Positions 35,343-45,298 of a DNA stretch of 64,000 bases are shown piece by piece (position 1 is the first letter of the stretch; each line of letters begins with the position of its first letter). The DNA is from Mucilaginibacter sp. 14171R-50 (GTDB lineage Bacteria; Bacteroidota; Bacteroidia; Sphingobacteriales; Sphingobacteriaceae): contig NZ_CP048115.1 in assembly GCF_010093045.1 (NCBI RefSeq), positions 2,852,001-2,916,000 on the forward strand, written 5' to 3'. The notes below the pieces were generated by a model. It saw only the letters and a list, made by a program, of their open reading frames with translations. It did no database searches and had not been told where the DNA came from. A program made the position numbers and the translations under genes.

Positions 35343-38300
35343 AGGGCATATCGTATCAACGTTGAGCTGGGACACCACGTTTGACAACAGGGCGCTGGGT
35401 TTCGACCTCCAGAACCGCTTGAGCCAGTGGAGCAGGTTTGTTATGCCCGGTGAACTCGATTACGTTTTTAAGGCGGTTTGCCCGGAGGGGATGTCCCTAT
35501 CTATTCATTCGCTGGAAATAGATTTAGGAGAGATTGAAGTTAACGAACTTGAAGCACAGCTAAAGAGAAGACTGGTAGCAACCCTCAGAGAGAAACTCGC
35601 CGACATGCTGAGCTATGGGGTGCCGGGACAAAACCTTAAGCTTGTTACGCAGACCCTTGCATCGATAGAAAGCCTGCGATACTTTCTGGTTAACGGCATG
35701 ATGCCCTGGAACTATAGCGGGGGTGATGTTAACGCGCTTGTAGGCGTCCTATTTAAGGAGCAGCCACACCAAACAATTGAGTTACTGCGCGAAACCGGCA
35801 CGGTGTACACGGCCACCAGAAAACGCATGGCCTGGCAGTTTAACAAAGCTAATTACAACGCCACCATTCGCGGCTTTGAGCCCGTGAGTTACGACCAGAT
35901 CAACTGCCTGTCGGCTGAGATGGTGCGCTTGCAGCATAAAGAGCAGTTTGTGCGCAGTAGCGTTGCCGATTTAGAAAAGGAAATAAGGCTATGGATACTG
36001 AATTACCTGCTGAGCGACAGGGGGACGATATTTAACAACCTTGCGTTCATGAAAGATATTCTTGTGCAAATGGCCCATCGCCATAACATTGCCTATTGCG
36101 ATCTGCTGCTGCTGATAGAAAACGCCATTGTAAAACCAAACCTCGCGTTTAATGTAAAGGGCGATTTCATGACGGTGATCAATATGTTGTCGGAGCAGCA
36201 ACGACTTACCGCGGTTAGCCTGCCTGATAACAATTTAAACTTGCCCGGTAGCACTGCTGCCCGCCGGAAGCAAGCGCGTGCCGGAAACCCGTCCCCGGCA
36301 CAATTTGCCGCATATATTGTAAACGCCGGGTATCCGGACAGCCATTCATCGTTGCTGGCTTTACCGGTCGATGTTAAATACTGGCTTAAGAACGCAACAG
36401 GCCTGGATGATCATTTTATGGCTGTATTTTTTAATGCCTGCCAATATACCTTACCCTGCGATGTGGTGAAGCTGGTGCAGCTGTTTACGAAACTTCCCGG
36501 CGGAATACCGCCGCTTGCAGGCCGGTATAAAACGAGGGCAATATGCGTAGCATACCTGCTAAAGTACAGGCAACAGATAACTATAAAAACATTTTTGGGC
36601 TATTTGCTGCAACAGTGTGCCAACATTTCCGGCACTACTACTACCCAAGTATATAATACGCTGTGCAGGGTAATAATGGCCTCGCGCTTTCAGGGGCTAT
36701 CTATGGCCGACTTTACCCATCTGGCAGCTGTACCGGCTGAAATGAACTATATAAAAAACGATAAGGCGCCATTTGCGGCTATAGTTTATAACCTCAATAC
36801 TTATACACTGCAAAATGCAATCAACCGTACCGGTCGCGATTTTTTAAGGTTGCTTCGCGCCGATCTGAAAGCGCTTATCCGGCTGGACGCGCACAGGGTG
36901 CTGCAGTTACTAAGGGCATATAAAAACAAGGCGTTTTTGTTTGGCCCGTTACCGCTGCTAACTGACAACTGGTCGATCGACAGGTTACTCCGGGCGGGTA
37001 AAGGTGCAAATTTTGGGGTGGTAACGCAATTTATCAAGATCACAGGCAGCAATAGCGTTTTGGCGGGCAGCAAGGAGGTTGCGTGGCTGCAAAGAAATGT
37101 GGTGACACTGGCTTTAAAGGCGCTGATACTGCAACCCGGGCTTTCCGCAAAATTGCTTGTTACGCAGCTGGCAGAACTGGCGGAACGATCTGGCCGATTT
37201 ACACCGGAATTTGTTACATGGCTGAGGGACCAACTAAGCCTCGAACCATTACCGGCAGAACGCCGCCGGCAGCGCCGGCCAACCGCAGCACAAAGCGGGA
37301 GCAACACCGAAACGATTGAATTGGTAAATACCCTTTTGCTGGATGAGAAGACGGCTCCGGATGCTGTTCAGGAAATACTGCAGCAATATCATTTTAATCA
37401 CCCGGTTATACAGGCCATCAAACAAAACACCCATTTGTACCGGTTACTACTGAACAGGCTTTTTAGCAAGGATACACAACAGGTAACCGGTTTAGTCAGC
37501 ACCGTCCTTGCCCGTATTTGTAGGACGACACCGAATGTGAATAAAGTATCGGTGCAAAGGACGTTAACTGATCTGTTTTGGCAGTGCATTTTAGCGACTG
37601 GCTGGTACAGGCTTGGGTTTAGGGGTTTTAAAAAGAACTTTGAAGCGGCTGTAAGCTATCATTACCCGGGTATTATCGTAACAGGTTCCGATCGGTTACA
37701 AGTGCGTGGTCAAATTTACGTTGCCCCGCATAATTTTGCAGGTTTGGCAAATATAAGCCATGCAGGACTGACAAAATCCCTTAAAACGGCCATTGCTGCC
37801 GGTACTAACACACTCGCAGGTGGCCGTCAAAGTATAACTTTTACAGATGTATTGTTCCAAATAGTGACCGGCGAGGGCGATCCCCTGAAATTTTCCGCAG
37901 GCCTTGCTTTGTCAGATCAGGAGATCCTCCGGTTTATGCAAAAAGTCGACCTGGAGCAGGTCCTTTACCGTTTAAACATCAGCAAACCGTCTTTATCTCA
38001 ACGCATAGGCGATCTCGCCTTTATCATCCTGCTGCTTGATGCATCCGGAGGGGGCGTTGATAATGAGGCTGCCATGATGAATGTTTATAGACAGGCATTA
38101 TTGTTCAGCAGCGGTCAGGGAAGCTGGCAGCCCGCGCTGGATAAACTGTTCAAGCAAACCCTCGCGCTGTTAAAAACAAACGCTGCTTTGAGCAACAAAC
38201 TCGCCGTAAAATTTAACGCCGCAGGGTTTGGCATATCATCAAATATGCGACGGAACTTTATTTCACGCGCATCTGCATCACAGCAAAAGTTCATTGCCAA

Positions 38301-39546
38301 GTTAAATGCAGCCGGCTTAAAAGCGCTAAAAGCAACAGGCACTGAACTGCCGTTAACTACCGCCGGTAACCTATCACCGCAGGCTGTAAAAACATTGAGC
38401 AAAGATGTACTTCGCGCGCACCAAACTAACGTTACGGAACAGCTGCTATACATGGTTGTTACCGGGCAGGATGTCCCCACCTGGTTTGCCCCGCGGCCAC
38501 TATATAGCGCCGCAATGCTTGCTGAAGAAATTGTGGCGCGACATCCCCTTACGTTGCTTAATATCTTAAAAAGCGAACGCTTAACAGGGCAAGAATATGA
38601 GCGGTTAGCCGCTGTGCTGCCCTTTCAACAGCTTCAGCATGTGTTGTTGGTTACTAATTGCGGCAGGTCAGTTATATATGAGTTGGAACGCCTGTACAAC
38701 GCACTGGGAGAAATGGCTTTTGGCGCTGTAACAGGCCGGCATATACAAATGCTGCTGTACCGCAAACTATTGCTCGTGATCAAATCGGGCAACCGGTCAT
38801 TAATATCGGCCGGTCGTATATGGCAGGAGCTTATCTGGGATATGCAGGTTAACTTCAACATACCGAAAAGTGATTTTGTAAGACTGGCGGCAAAAAAAGC
38901 GAACCTGCTTCCCCCGGGTTACCGGGCAGCACTGGGGTTAATTATCGCAGCCGGCGAAGCAAAAGCTTTAAAGGACAAATTTATTAACACCAAACTCCTC
39001 ACCGAAATGCCAATTATTCAAAAGCCCGCCGGGGTAACAACAGAGCCGGTTCCCGTAAAAAATGCCGGCATGGTGTTACTTAGCGAATACATCCCCGCGC
39101 TGTTTAGGCATATGAGGATGTTAAATGGGCAAGTGTTTGTTAATTCGGAGGCCAGGTTAGCGGCTGCGCATGTGCTTCAATATGCGGTTACGGGCCTAAC
39201 GCATACGTCAGAACAATATCTTCCGCTTAACAAGGTGTTTTGCGGGATGCCGCTGGCTGAGCCCGTGCCGGAGGGTATAACGCTTACTGCCGGGCAAAAA
39301 GAGCTTATTTCAGGTATGATACTTAATATGGTAAGCCAGTGGCCGGTAATTGGCAAAACAAGCGTAGAGGGTTTCAGGGGTAACTGGCTGGTCCGCGACG
39401 GGCTGCTACGTGAAACGGAAGAACGGTGGGAACTGGCCGTAGAACCAAGGCCCTACGATATATTGATCAATCAATTCCCTTTCTCTTTTTCAATTATAAA
39501 ATATCAGTGGATGGATAAGCCCCTCCACGTAAAATGGAAAATATAA
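35329..39546 (+). CDS. eCIS tape measure protein (Afp14-like)
   Basis: 1405 aa. The N-terminus LGFDLQNRLSQWSRFVMP and LSIHSLEIDLGEIEVNELEA is the contractile-injection-system tape measure signature, followed by very long helical repeats (for example LLNRLFSKDTQQVTGLVST), and it ends with FSFSIIKYQWMDKPLHVKW, a conserved terminus. In Afp and R-pyocins the tape measure sets tube length; about 1400 residues would imply a fairly long particle. It is the longest gene of the locus, and 103 nt without a clear gene separate it from the next. Confidence 0.9.
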   Translation: MRQREGHIVSTLSWDTTFDNRALGFDLQNRLSQWSRFVMPGELDYVFKAVCPEGMSLSIHSLEIDLGEIEVNELEAQLKRRLVATLREKLADMLSYGVPGQNLKLVTQTLASIESLRYFLVNGMMPWNYSGGDVNALVGVLFKEQPHQTIELLRETGTVYTATRKRMAWQFNKANYNATIRGFEPVSYDQINCLSAEMVRLQHKEQFVRSSVADLEKEIRLWILNYLLSDRGTIFNNLAFMKDILVQMAHRHNIAYCDLLLLIENAIVKPNLAFNVKGDFMTVINMLSEQQRLTAVSLPDNNLNLPGSTAARRKQARAGNPSPAQFAAYIVNAGYPDSHSSLLALPVDVKYWLKNATGLDDHFMAVFFNACQYTLPCDVVKLVQLFTKLPGGIPPLAGRYKTRAICVAYLLKYRQQITIKTFLGYLLQQCANISGTTTTQVYNTLCRVIMASRFQGLSMADFTHLAAVPAEMNYIKNDKAPFAAIVYNLNTYTLQNAINRTGRDFLRLLRADLKALIRLDAHRVLQLLRAYKNKAFLFGPLPLLTDNWSIDRLLRAGKGANFGVVTQFIKITGSNSVLAGSKEVAWLQRNVVTLALKALILQPGLSAKLLVTQLAELAERSGRFTPEFVTWLRDQLSLEPLPAERRRQRRPTAAQSGSNTETIELVNTLLLDEKTAPDAVQEILQQYHFNHPVIQAIKQNTHLYRLLLNRLFSKDTQQVTGLVSTVLARICRTTPNVNKVSVQRTLTDLFWQCILATGWYRLGFRGFKKNFEAAVSYHYPGIIVTGSDRLQVRGQIYVAPHNFAGLANISHAGLTKSLKTAIAAGTNTLAGGRQSITFTDVLFQIVTGEGDPLKFSAGLALSDQEILRFMQKVDLEQVLYRLNISKPSLSQRIGDLAFIILLLDASGGGVDNEAAMMNVYRQALLFSSGQGSWQPALDKLFKQTLALLKTNAALSNKLAVKFNAAGFGISSNMRRNFISRASASQQKFIAKLNAAGLKALKATGTELPLTTAGNLSPQAVKTLSKDVLRAHQTNVTEQLLYMVVTGQDVPTWFAPRPLYSAAMLAEEIVARHPLTLLNILKSERLTGQEYERLAAVLPFQQLQHVLLVTNCGRSVIYELERLYNALGEMAFGAVTGRHIQMLLYRKLLLVIKSGNRSLISAGRIWQELIWDMQVNFNIPKSDFVRLAAKKANLLPPGYRAALGLIIAAGEAKALKDKFINTKLLTEMPIIQKPAGVTTEPVPVKNAGMVLLSEYIPALFRHMRMLNGQVFVNSEARLAAAHVLQYAVTGLTHTSEQYLPLNKVFCGMPLAEPVPEGITLTAGQKELISGMILNMVSQWPVIGKTSVEGFRGNWLVRDGLLRETEERWELAVEPRPYDILINQFPFSFSIIKYQWMDKPLHVKWKI

Positions 39547-39649
39547 AAACGAAATTTATGAAACCTGATAGCTTAAAAATGGACAGCAGCTAACCCATGT
39601 AACTGCAAAGCGTAACTAACAAAATTAAATGATCACAAAACAATAAATT

Positions 39650-41602
39650 ATGAACTCTTACAACGACAACTTGCATTCCAGTGTGGTTAATACGCTGCAA
39701 ACGCTTGAACTGGCCGAAAAAAGTCTCAAGTCGAACCTGGATGCTTCTATTTTCAGCCTCTATTATGCCGAAGGCGCAATTATTACCGCAAGTGAAAACC
39801 TCAATTTGGCGAATCTTAAATACAAAAGCCAACAGAATATAAGTTCGCAGGCGGTTAAAAACGCGAATATTGCCACTAACCTGGCAGCCGCTGCAACGCA
39901 GCAAAAAAATTATACGGCACAATCTGTTACCAATACCGCGGTTAGTGCGTCGAACATCCAGATAGCCTCAAACGCGGTAGTTAGATTGGCCAGTGATATG
40001 GGCAGCATATTCAGCATACTTAAAGCTGCCGATGCCGAAGGTGAGCTTTACCTCCAGGGCGAAACGGCTTACCGCTTAATAAACGCGACGGCTTACGATG
40101 CGGAAAAGTTATCGCAAACCGCTATGGAGGCCTCTACCTATACCGCCGAAGTATCATCGAGCACGGTGGCTGATGAAGCGGCTGTTACAAATACCGCTAT
40201 TGCCAACCTGCTGGCCGTTACCAACGCGGATTTCAGCGCTACTGCAGCAACTGTAACTGCAGACCATGCCGCACTGGCTGCCGCGGGCGCCACCGAAAAA
40301 GTGGCGGAAGGTACCCTTGAATCAAGCAACGCCGAATATTTTTCGGTAAGGTCCGCTTATCGTCTCAATAATCGGGAGCTTAATCTTAACCTTACAGTGG
40401 CCAACAAAACCAGCATATCTTACGACGTGTACTTTAATTATTATAATGCGCCGTTCAAGCCGGACAAAAACCATTCGGCATCGGAAAAAAACGAAACAAC
40501 TGTTGACAGCTACCCCGTGCAGCATTACTATATCATGCTGGTAAAGGATAGCAAGAAGCAGGTGTTTACGATATCAAATGCGGAGAATTTGGTATTGAAC
40601 CATAAACAAAGGAAATTAGTGACGTTGCCAGCAACACCTGCCAAACGACTGATTCAAACGACCATTTCTATAGATGATTTATTAGATTCTGACGGACAGC
40701 CGATGCAGCTTGGTGCTAAATACGCGGTTTTTGTATTTGCCCAGCTCAAAGAAGATTATAAAAAACTCATCAATAATTTTGATGATTATCTGTCGGCACC
40801 TTCAGAGTCCTTCGCGTTAACGGTCGACCTGGTGAGTCCCGGGCATAAAGCCATAGGCTACAAGGATGGAGAAGTTACGTTTACGGTAGTTGAACCAAGC
40901 GGTGTACCTGTGCAACACCGGGTAATATATTTGCCTGATAACAAAGGGCTTATTAACGGTTTGCTATCGGTAGAAGGGCTGCGGAGTATTGAGAAGGAAG
41001 TATTAAAGCTGGAAATGATAGCCGATAAATACGATCCGCTTATATCAAACCTCGAAGCACAATTACTAACGCTTCAGGCGGATATGAGCGCCACATCTGA
41101 ACGGCTTGACGCCACAAACGAAGGGACAGCGGCGCCAACTGCTGATAAGGCCGGTGCCAAAGCCGGCTCGTCCGACCAAAAGGCGTTAAGCAATACCAAA
41201 GCTGAATATACCCGCCTTAGGCATGAACTGACAAAAGCCCGTAAAGAAAGGGATAACGAGATGAAAGCCATTACGCCTGCCAAACAGGAACACCCGGGCT
41301 TTTTCTTCAATACCAAAATAGCCGAACAGGTATCATTTGCAAATTATACCGTAGTTCATCCTTCCAAAGACAAGGAAGAAGTGAAAAACGGCGTTTTTCA
41401 TGTGAAGATCGATTCGACGGTTACCGATAATTTTGGCGATCCGCTTATACCGGGATACCATTATATACCGGTGGTGCTAACGGTGCCCAACGTGCCTGAA
41501 GAGGATATGGTGCAGTACAAGAACGCGCTGTCGGAATACGCCAAAACAAAACCTTTTAAATATGAAATAAGTTCATCAAACCCTAAATCTGAAACCATAT
41601 GA
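39650..41602 (+). CDS. Alanine-rich helical eCIS protein, possibly fibre- or cage-like
   Basis: 650 aa, not assignable to a known family. Residues 1-230 are a long Ala/Ser/Thr/Asn-rich helix array (QNISSQAVKNANIATNLAAA, AEKLSQTAMEASTYTAEVSS). About 235-460 is beta-rich (INNRELNLNLTVANKTSISY-type strands). A coiled coil with KEVLKLEMIADKYDPLISNL follows at about 440-560, then a further beta domain. The mix is typical of tail fibres or collars. No Afp13-like fibre is otherwise present, so this gene and the next are the best candidates for target-binding appendages, by inference. It overlaps the next by four bases. Confidence 0.6.
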   Translation: MNSYNDNLHSSVVNTLQTLELAEKSLKSNLDASIFSLYYAEGAIITASENLNLANLKYKSQQNISSQAVKNANIATNLAAAATQQKNYTAQSVTNTAVSASNIQIASNAVVRLASDMGSIFSILKAADAEGELYLQGETAYRLINATAYDAEKLSQTAMEASTYTAEVSSSTVADEAAVTNTAIANLLAVTNADFSATAATVTADHAALAAAGATEKVAEGTLESSNAEYFSVRSAYRLNNRELNLNLTVANKTSISYDVYFNYYNAPFKPDKNHSASEKNETTVDSYPVQHYYIMLVKDSKKQVFTISNAENLVLNHKQRKLVTLPATPAKRLIQTTISIDDLLDSDGQPMQLGAKYAVFVFAQLKEDYKKLINNFDDYLSAPSESFALTVDLVSPGHKAIGYKDGEVTFTVVEPSGVPVQHRVIYLPDNKGLINGLLSVEGLRSIEKEVLKLEMIADKYDPLISNLEAQLLTLQADMSATSERLDATNEGTAAPTADKAGAKAGSSDQKALSNTKAEYTRLRHELTKARKERDNEMKAITPAKQEHPGFFFNTKIAEQVSFANYTVVHPSKDKEEVKNGVFHVKIDSTVTDNFGDPLIPGYHYIPVVLTVPNVPEEDMVQYKNALSEYAKTKPFKYEISSSNPKSETI

Positions 41603-42414
41603 GCACTTTATTAATGCCCCCTGCTAAAAGGTACGGGGTCACCGAAAAGAAAAAATCTGAGCTTGATGCTTTGACCCTACAGGTAACCGACGCGCAGTAT
41701 ACTGTGCAGCAGTTGCAGGCTATTGTAGATTCGCTTACCGTTAAGGCGGCAAATTTCCAGGCGTATCTTGTTACAAACGATAATAACAGGGTGCAGGCGC
41801 TCAATAATAAAAACCTGGTAACGCAAATAGTTCAATCGGCCACAACTTTGCAGCAAAATTCAGAAACGGCATTCAACGCCATCGTAATTGCCGACGCGAA
41901 AACCCGGGACGTAGCCGTTGGGGTGAAAGCACTGATAGATAAGTTGATCTACGCAGCGGAGGTAATCAATAAGCTGTCGAATCTTATTATCAGGAAAAAA
42001 GCGCTCAACCCTTTGATCAATGATGATCTGGTCACCCGTGTCAGCACTGCGGGTGCCGATGCCAATAATGCGGTCGCCTTAACACTGGTGGCGTTGCAGT
42101 CGGCTTATGCTGCGCAGGCATCAAACTTGCAGTCGGAAGCGGCATCGGCGCTGCAGTATACGCAGGCCATGAAGCTGTTTGACGTTTTAACGGTTAACGG
42201 TGCAGATTCGAAGGATACATCGAAATCTATCACTACACTGCTGGACGAGGCTTACGAGAATGCCAAAAAAGCTTACGATCAGTCGCTTAAAGCTTCAAAT
42301 GCTACTAACCAGCAACTGAGCGAGGCAACGGCAAATCTTGTTCAGGCACAAATCAAGCTTCGGTCGTACCAGCTTGGCCTTGCTGCTGCCAACGCCGCCG
42401 CTTTGGCTTCTTAA
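41599..42414 (+). CDS. Alanine-rich coiled-coil eCIS protein
   Basis: 271 aa, almost wholly helical with heptad character (ELDALTLQVTDAQYTVQQLQ, QAIVDSLTVKAANFQAYLVT, SEATANLVQAQIKLRSYQLG). Composition resembles the first 230 residues of the previous protein, so both may form or cover the same filamentous structure. It starts inside the previous stop (ATGA). It is cytosolic by sequence, with no signal. Function is unknown; a fibre, sheath-surrounding or scaffold role is possible. Confidence 0.55.
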   Translation: MSTLLMPPAKRYGVTEKKKSELDALTLQVTDAQYTVQQLQAIVDSLTVKAANFQAYLVTNDNNRVQALNNKNLVTQIVQSATTLQQNSETAFNAIVIADAKTRDVAVGVKALIDKLIYAAEVINKLSNLIIRKKALNPLINDDLVTRVSTAGADANNAVALTLVALQSAYAAQASNLQSEAASALQYTQAMKLFDVLTVNGADSKDTSKSITTLLDEAYENAKKAYDQSLKASNATNQQLSEATANLVQAQIKLRSYQLGLAAANAAALAS

Positions 42415-42469
42415 GTACCGTCATCATTCGCTCCCCGCACCGGGGAGCGAATTTTAACACATCCAGTAT

Positions 42470-43387
42470 ATGAACAATCTTTTCCATAAATTCTATAGGA
42501 GTTTTTATTTGAAAACCGGTGGATATATCCCCGCCAAGCCTTTGAGCCAGCCACTTTACCCCGGCGATTTTTTTCAGATACGGAATGGTGAAATGGTAGT
42601 GCTTGGGAATATTTTTTTTAGCCATATCATCGGGCCGGAGGATGTAAACATCAGCTACGACGAGCACCTGAACGGCGCCGAGTGGAAGTTTGAAGACGGT
42701 GTAAGCCGGCCGTACTCGGGCAGGAGCAGCGGGCATGGAGCTGGCCCCGGCGAGTTCGAGTTTAGCAAGCAGGTACTTGCCTTCGCCGGTTATGGCAGTT
42801 TTGTATTCTCATCCGCTGACCGTAAACTGGTGAGGATCGCCAACTGGAGCGACCTGCAGGATCAACTGATCATCAAGCTTACGCAGGTTTATTATTCCTT
42901 CAGGGAGGTATTTGTTGTAACAGAAAGCGCAAGCACGGCGCATTGGAGCCTGGCCGTTGGCGGTAGCCAGGATGCGGAACTTGAAATAGCGACCGCCACG
43001 GAAAATTTTGGCCTTGTGGATATTTTTGGCCACCCCGATGTGCGCACTATCCAGTCTAAAAACGTGGAGTATTACCACATGGAAAAGCAACGACGGCCGG
43101 CATTTTTCCGCGCTAAAAAACTGGTGGTACAGGACGAAAAGATCGGTGTGTTTATCAACGAGTTAATACTCCACCGGCGAAAGCACCAGGAGTGGGCGCT
43201 GGGCTTTTATGAACAGTTCGACACGGATTCGGTGTATATACACGCCCTAAGCGGTAATCCCGGATACAGTTTGCTCGATTCGCTGCGCGCTAATGAGCTG
43301 AACGCCAATACCGCGCTGCTGTATTTTAAATGGGCCGATATGAACCTTGATGATGTGGAGGCATTATTCCCCAGGTATGGAAACTGA
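42470..43387 (+). CDS. Unknown eCIS protein with gasdermin-like sequence pattern
   Basis: 305 aa. The order of features recalls bacterial gasdermins: an N-terminal strand run YLKTGGYIPAKPLSQPLYPG followed by a LGNI turn; a Gly/Ser-rich hinge SGRSSGHGAGPG; the strand EFEFSKQVLAFAGYGSFVFS; a beta pair YYSFREVFVVTESAST; and a long strand ending PAFFRAKKLVVQDEK. In gasdermins the corresponding segments make the twisted sheet and pore hairpins. The C-terminus (about 255-305) is a short helical tail. Against the idea, no protease gene stands beside it, and beta-rich baseplate proteins could share such a pattern. It overlaps the ATPase gene start by 11 nt. Confidence 0.3.
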   Translation: MNNLFHKFYRSFYLKTGGYIPAKPLSQPLYPGDFFQIRNGEMVVLGNIFFSHIIGPEDVNISYDEHLNGAEWKFEDGVSRPYSGRSSGHGAGPGEFEFSKQVLAFAGYGSFVFSSADRKLVRIANWSDLQDQLIIKLTQVYYSFREVFVVTESASTAHWSLAVGGSQDAELEIATATENFGLVDIFGHPDVRTIQSKNVEYYHMEKQRRPAFFRAKKLVVQDEKIGVFINELILHRRKHQEWALGFYEQFDTDSVYIHALSGNPGYSLLDSLRANELNANTALLYFKWADMNLDDVEALFPRYGN

Positions 43388-44735
43388 ACCTTTTTTAAAA
43401 GATATACAAACCGAACTTGCATGGCTGCAGGAAGTTATTCAGCAGGCCATAGGGTTTTACCTCTTACACGAGGGTTATGATAAGAACTGGACCGCGTTAC
43501 CCGTGCCGGACCTTGCCGGTTCGGGATCGCCGTATGCAGATACCGTAAACGGATGGAACCTTACCGCATGTCAAAGAATTGCCCTGGCCCTGGCCATGGC
43601 GCCACATATACGACCGGAGATACTGGACGTATTTTATGGTCGTAACCAGTTAACCGACAGGCCATTTACCGAGTTTGGCGGGTGCCCGGAAAAAGGCCAC
43701 CCGGGTTTTATTCCGTCGGGGCAAACGCTTAGCTTTTTATTAACCGCCAACGATGTGCTAAAATCAGCCGAGTTGAACAAGGTGCTGTCGGACGAAAGCG
43801 TACTGATAAAAGAGAAAGTTATAAGCCTGGCCGAGCCGGACGAAGGGCTGCCCGCGCTTGACGGGCAGCTTATCATGAGTAAAGAGTGGGTGCGATATTT
43901 TATTACCGGCGAAAAGACGGCCCCGTCGTACGACCCGGCATTCCCGGCGCAAAAAATATCAACCCCGATGGAATGGAGCGATGTGGTGCTTGACCACGCC
44001 ACGCTTGCCCAGGTAAATGAAATAACCACCTGGCTAACGCACGGTGAAATACTGATGAAGGACTGGGGGCTTATCAATAAAATAAAACCCGGCTACCGCG
44101 TGCTTTTTTACGGCCCGCCCGGCACGGGTAAAACGCTTACCGCCACGCTTATCGGCAAGCAAACCGGGCGCGATGTTTATCGGATAGATGTTTCGCTGGT
44201 AGTTGACAAGTACATCGGCGAGACGGAAAAAAACCTTTCGCGGATATTTGATATAGCAACGGATAAGGATTGGATACTGTTTTTTGATGAGGCTGATGCG
44301 CTTTTTGGCAAACGTACCGCCGCAAGTTCATCAAACGACCGGCATGCCAACCAGCAAACTGCATACCTGCTTCAAAGGGTAGAAGATTATCCCGGCGTTG
44401 TGATACTGGCTACCAACCTGAAGGCCAACATGGATGATGCCTTTACGCGCAGGTTCCAGGGGATGATACACTTTGCCATGCCTGATGTGGATGAACGCTA
44501 CACATTATGGCAAAATGCTTTTTCGGGAAAATGCCGGTTGCGTCCCGATATTGATGTATACCGCATAGCCGAAGAGTTTGAACTATCAGGCGGAGCAATT
44601 ATAAACGTTTTAAGGTATTGCGCTATGTCGGCCGTATCCCGGAACGATCATCTGGTAACACAGTCAGAATTACTGGCGGGGATACGCCGGGAATATAAAA
44701 AGGACAACAAAACATTTACGGTGAATATTTTGTGA
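43377..44735 (+). CDS. AAA+ ATPase of the eCIS (Afp15-like)
   Basis: About 452 aa from the ATG at 43377, inside the end of the previous gene. The ATPase core has Walker A GPPGTGKT (residues 246-253), Walker B ILFFDEADALFG with Asp304-Glu305, sensor 1 VVILATNLKANMDDAFTRRF with the arginine finger, and sensor 2 GGAIINVLRYCAMSA. The N-terminal 200 residues are a helical substrate domain. This ATPase is conserved in eCIS loci and is thought to act in assembly or cargo loading; it is not a ClpV disassembly motor. It sits just before a short gene and the two effector-like genes, consistent with a part in loading. Confidence 0.95.
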   Translation: METEPFLKDIQTELAWLQEVIQQAIGFYLLHEGYDKNWTALPVPDLAGSGSPYADTVNGWNLTACQRIALALAMAPHIRPEILDVFYGRNQLTDRPFTEFGGCPEKGHPGFIPSGQTLSFLLTANDVLKSAELNKVLSDESVLIKEKVISLAEPDEGLPALDGQLIMSKEWVRYFITGEKTAPSYDPAFPAQKISTPMEWSDVVLDHATLAQVNEITTWLTHGEILMKDWGLINKIKPGYRVLFYGPPGTGKTLTATLIGKQTGRDVYRIDVSLVVDKYIGETEKNLSRIFDIATDKDWILFFDEADALFGKRTAASSSNDRHANQQTAYLLQRVEDYPGVVILATNLKANMDDAFTRRFQGMIHFAMPDVDERYTLWQNAFSGKCRLRPDIDVYRIAEEFELSGGAIINVLRYCAMSAVSRNDHLVTQSELLAGIRREYKKDNKTFTVNIL

Positions 44736-44747
44736 TCATAACGCCTT

Positions 44748-45281
44748 ATGGCAAAACGGGCCTCTATACAAAAAGTAAATAAAGCTGCGGACAGACCGCG
44801 CGGTGCAGGCAGTATTACGTTAAAATTTACCCTTATTTATCCCGTTTACAGCAGGCGCGGCCTGGAACATAAGGTGCTTATTGCGGGGATGCTGAACGAA
44901 TTGGTGCATAAGGGGCAGCTGGTAATTTACGGCTACCTTATAACGGCAACTGAGCTATATCTGGTGCCGGCTTGCGATAAAAAAGATATCGGTGCTATAC
45001 AAAAACTGGTTGCAGACGCTCTGCGAAAAATTATACGGCGTGATAAGGGTGCAGGCACGGCCATAACGAAGGTGATCGACTTATATCCGGCAGACCTGCG
45101 TGCCACCATGATGGAAGACGCCCAGGTAACGTCCCTTTTAACCGGCGGAAGGCTTAAATCTCCTTATAGCAATTACTACTATGTTAAACTGCAGAAACAG
45201 GTGCAAACCGAGGAGTTTTCATCGGCGATTGAGTATATCGGCGGTGTTGGCCCGGTTGTAATGACATGTAAACCCAATTAA
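44748..45281 (+). CDS. Small eCIS protein with a degenerate HUH/REP-transposase-like fold
   Basis: 177 aa. The segment MLNELVHKGQLVIYGYLITA then TELYLVPACDKKDIGAIQKL follows the pattern of Y1/REP transposases, whose corresponding line reads YVIMPNHVHL. Here both catalytic His residues are absent (TELYL instead of NHVHL), and no Tyr nucleophile can be placed, so a strand-transfer enzyme is not expected. A domesticated nucleic-acid or protein-binding fold is possible. It is an inference from one motif line and spacing. Position between the ATPase and the effectors suggests a cargo-related or regulatory role. Confidence 0.35.
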   Translation: MAKRASIQKVNKAADRPRGAGSITLKFTLIYPVYSRRGLEHKVLIAGMLNELVHKGQLVIYGYLITATELYLVPACDKKDIGAIQKLVADALRKIIRRDKGAGTAITKVIDLYPADLRATMMEDAQVTSLLTGGRLKSPYSNYYYVKLQKQVQTEEFSSAIEYIGGVGPVVMTCKPN

Positions 45282-45298
45282 AAACCGCAGCGCTCGTT

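Noticed and set aside
39558-39593. 11-codon ORF between tape measure and the alanine-rich gene
   Set aside because: Too short to evaluate and no coupling overlap with the next gene.
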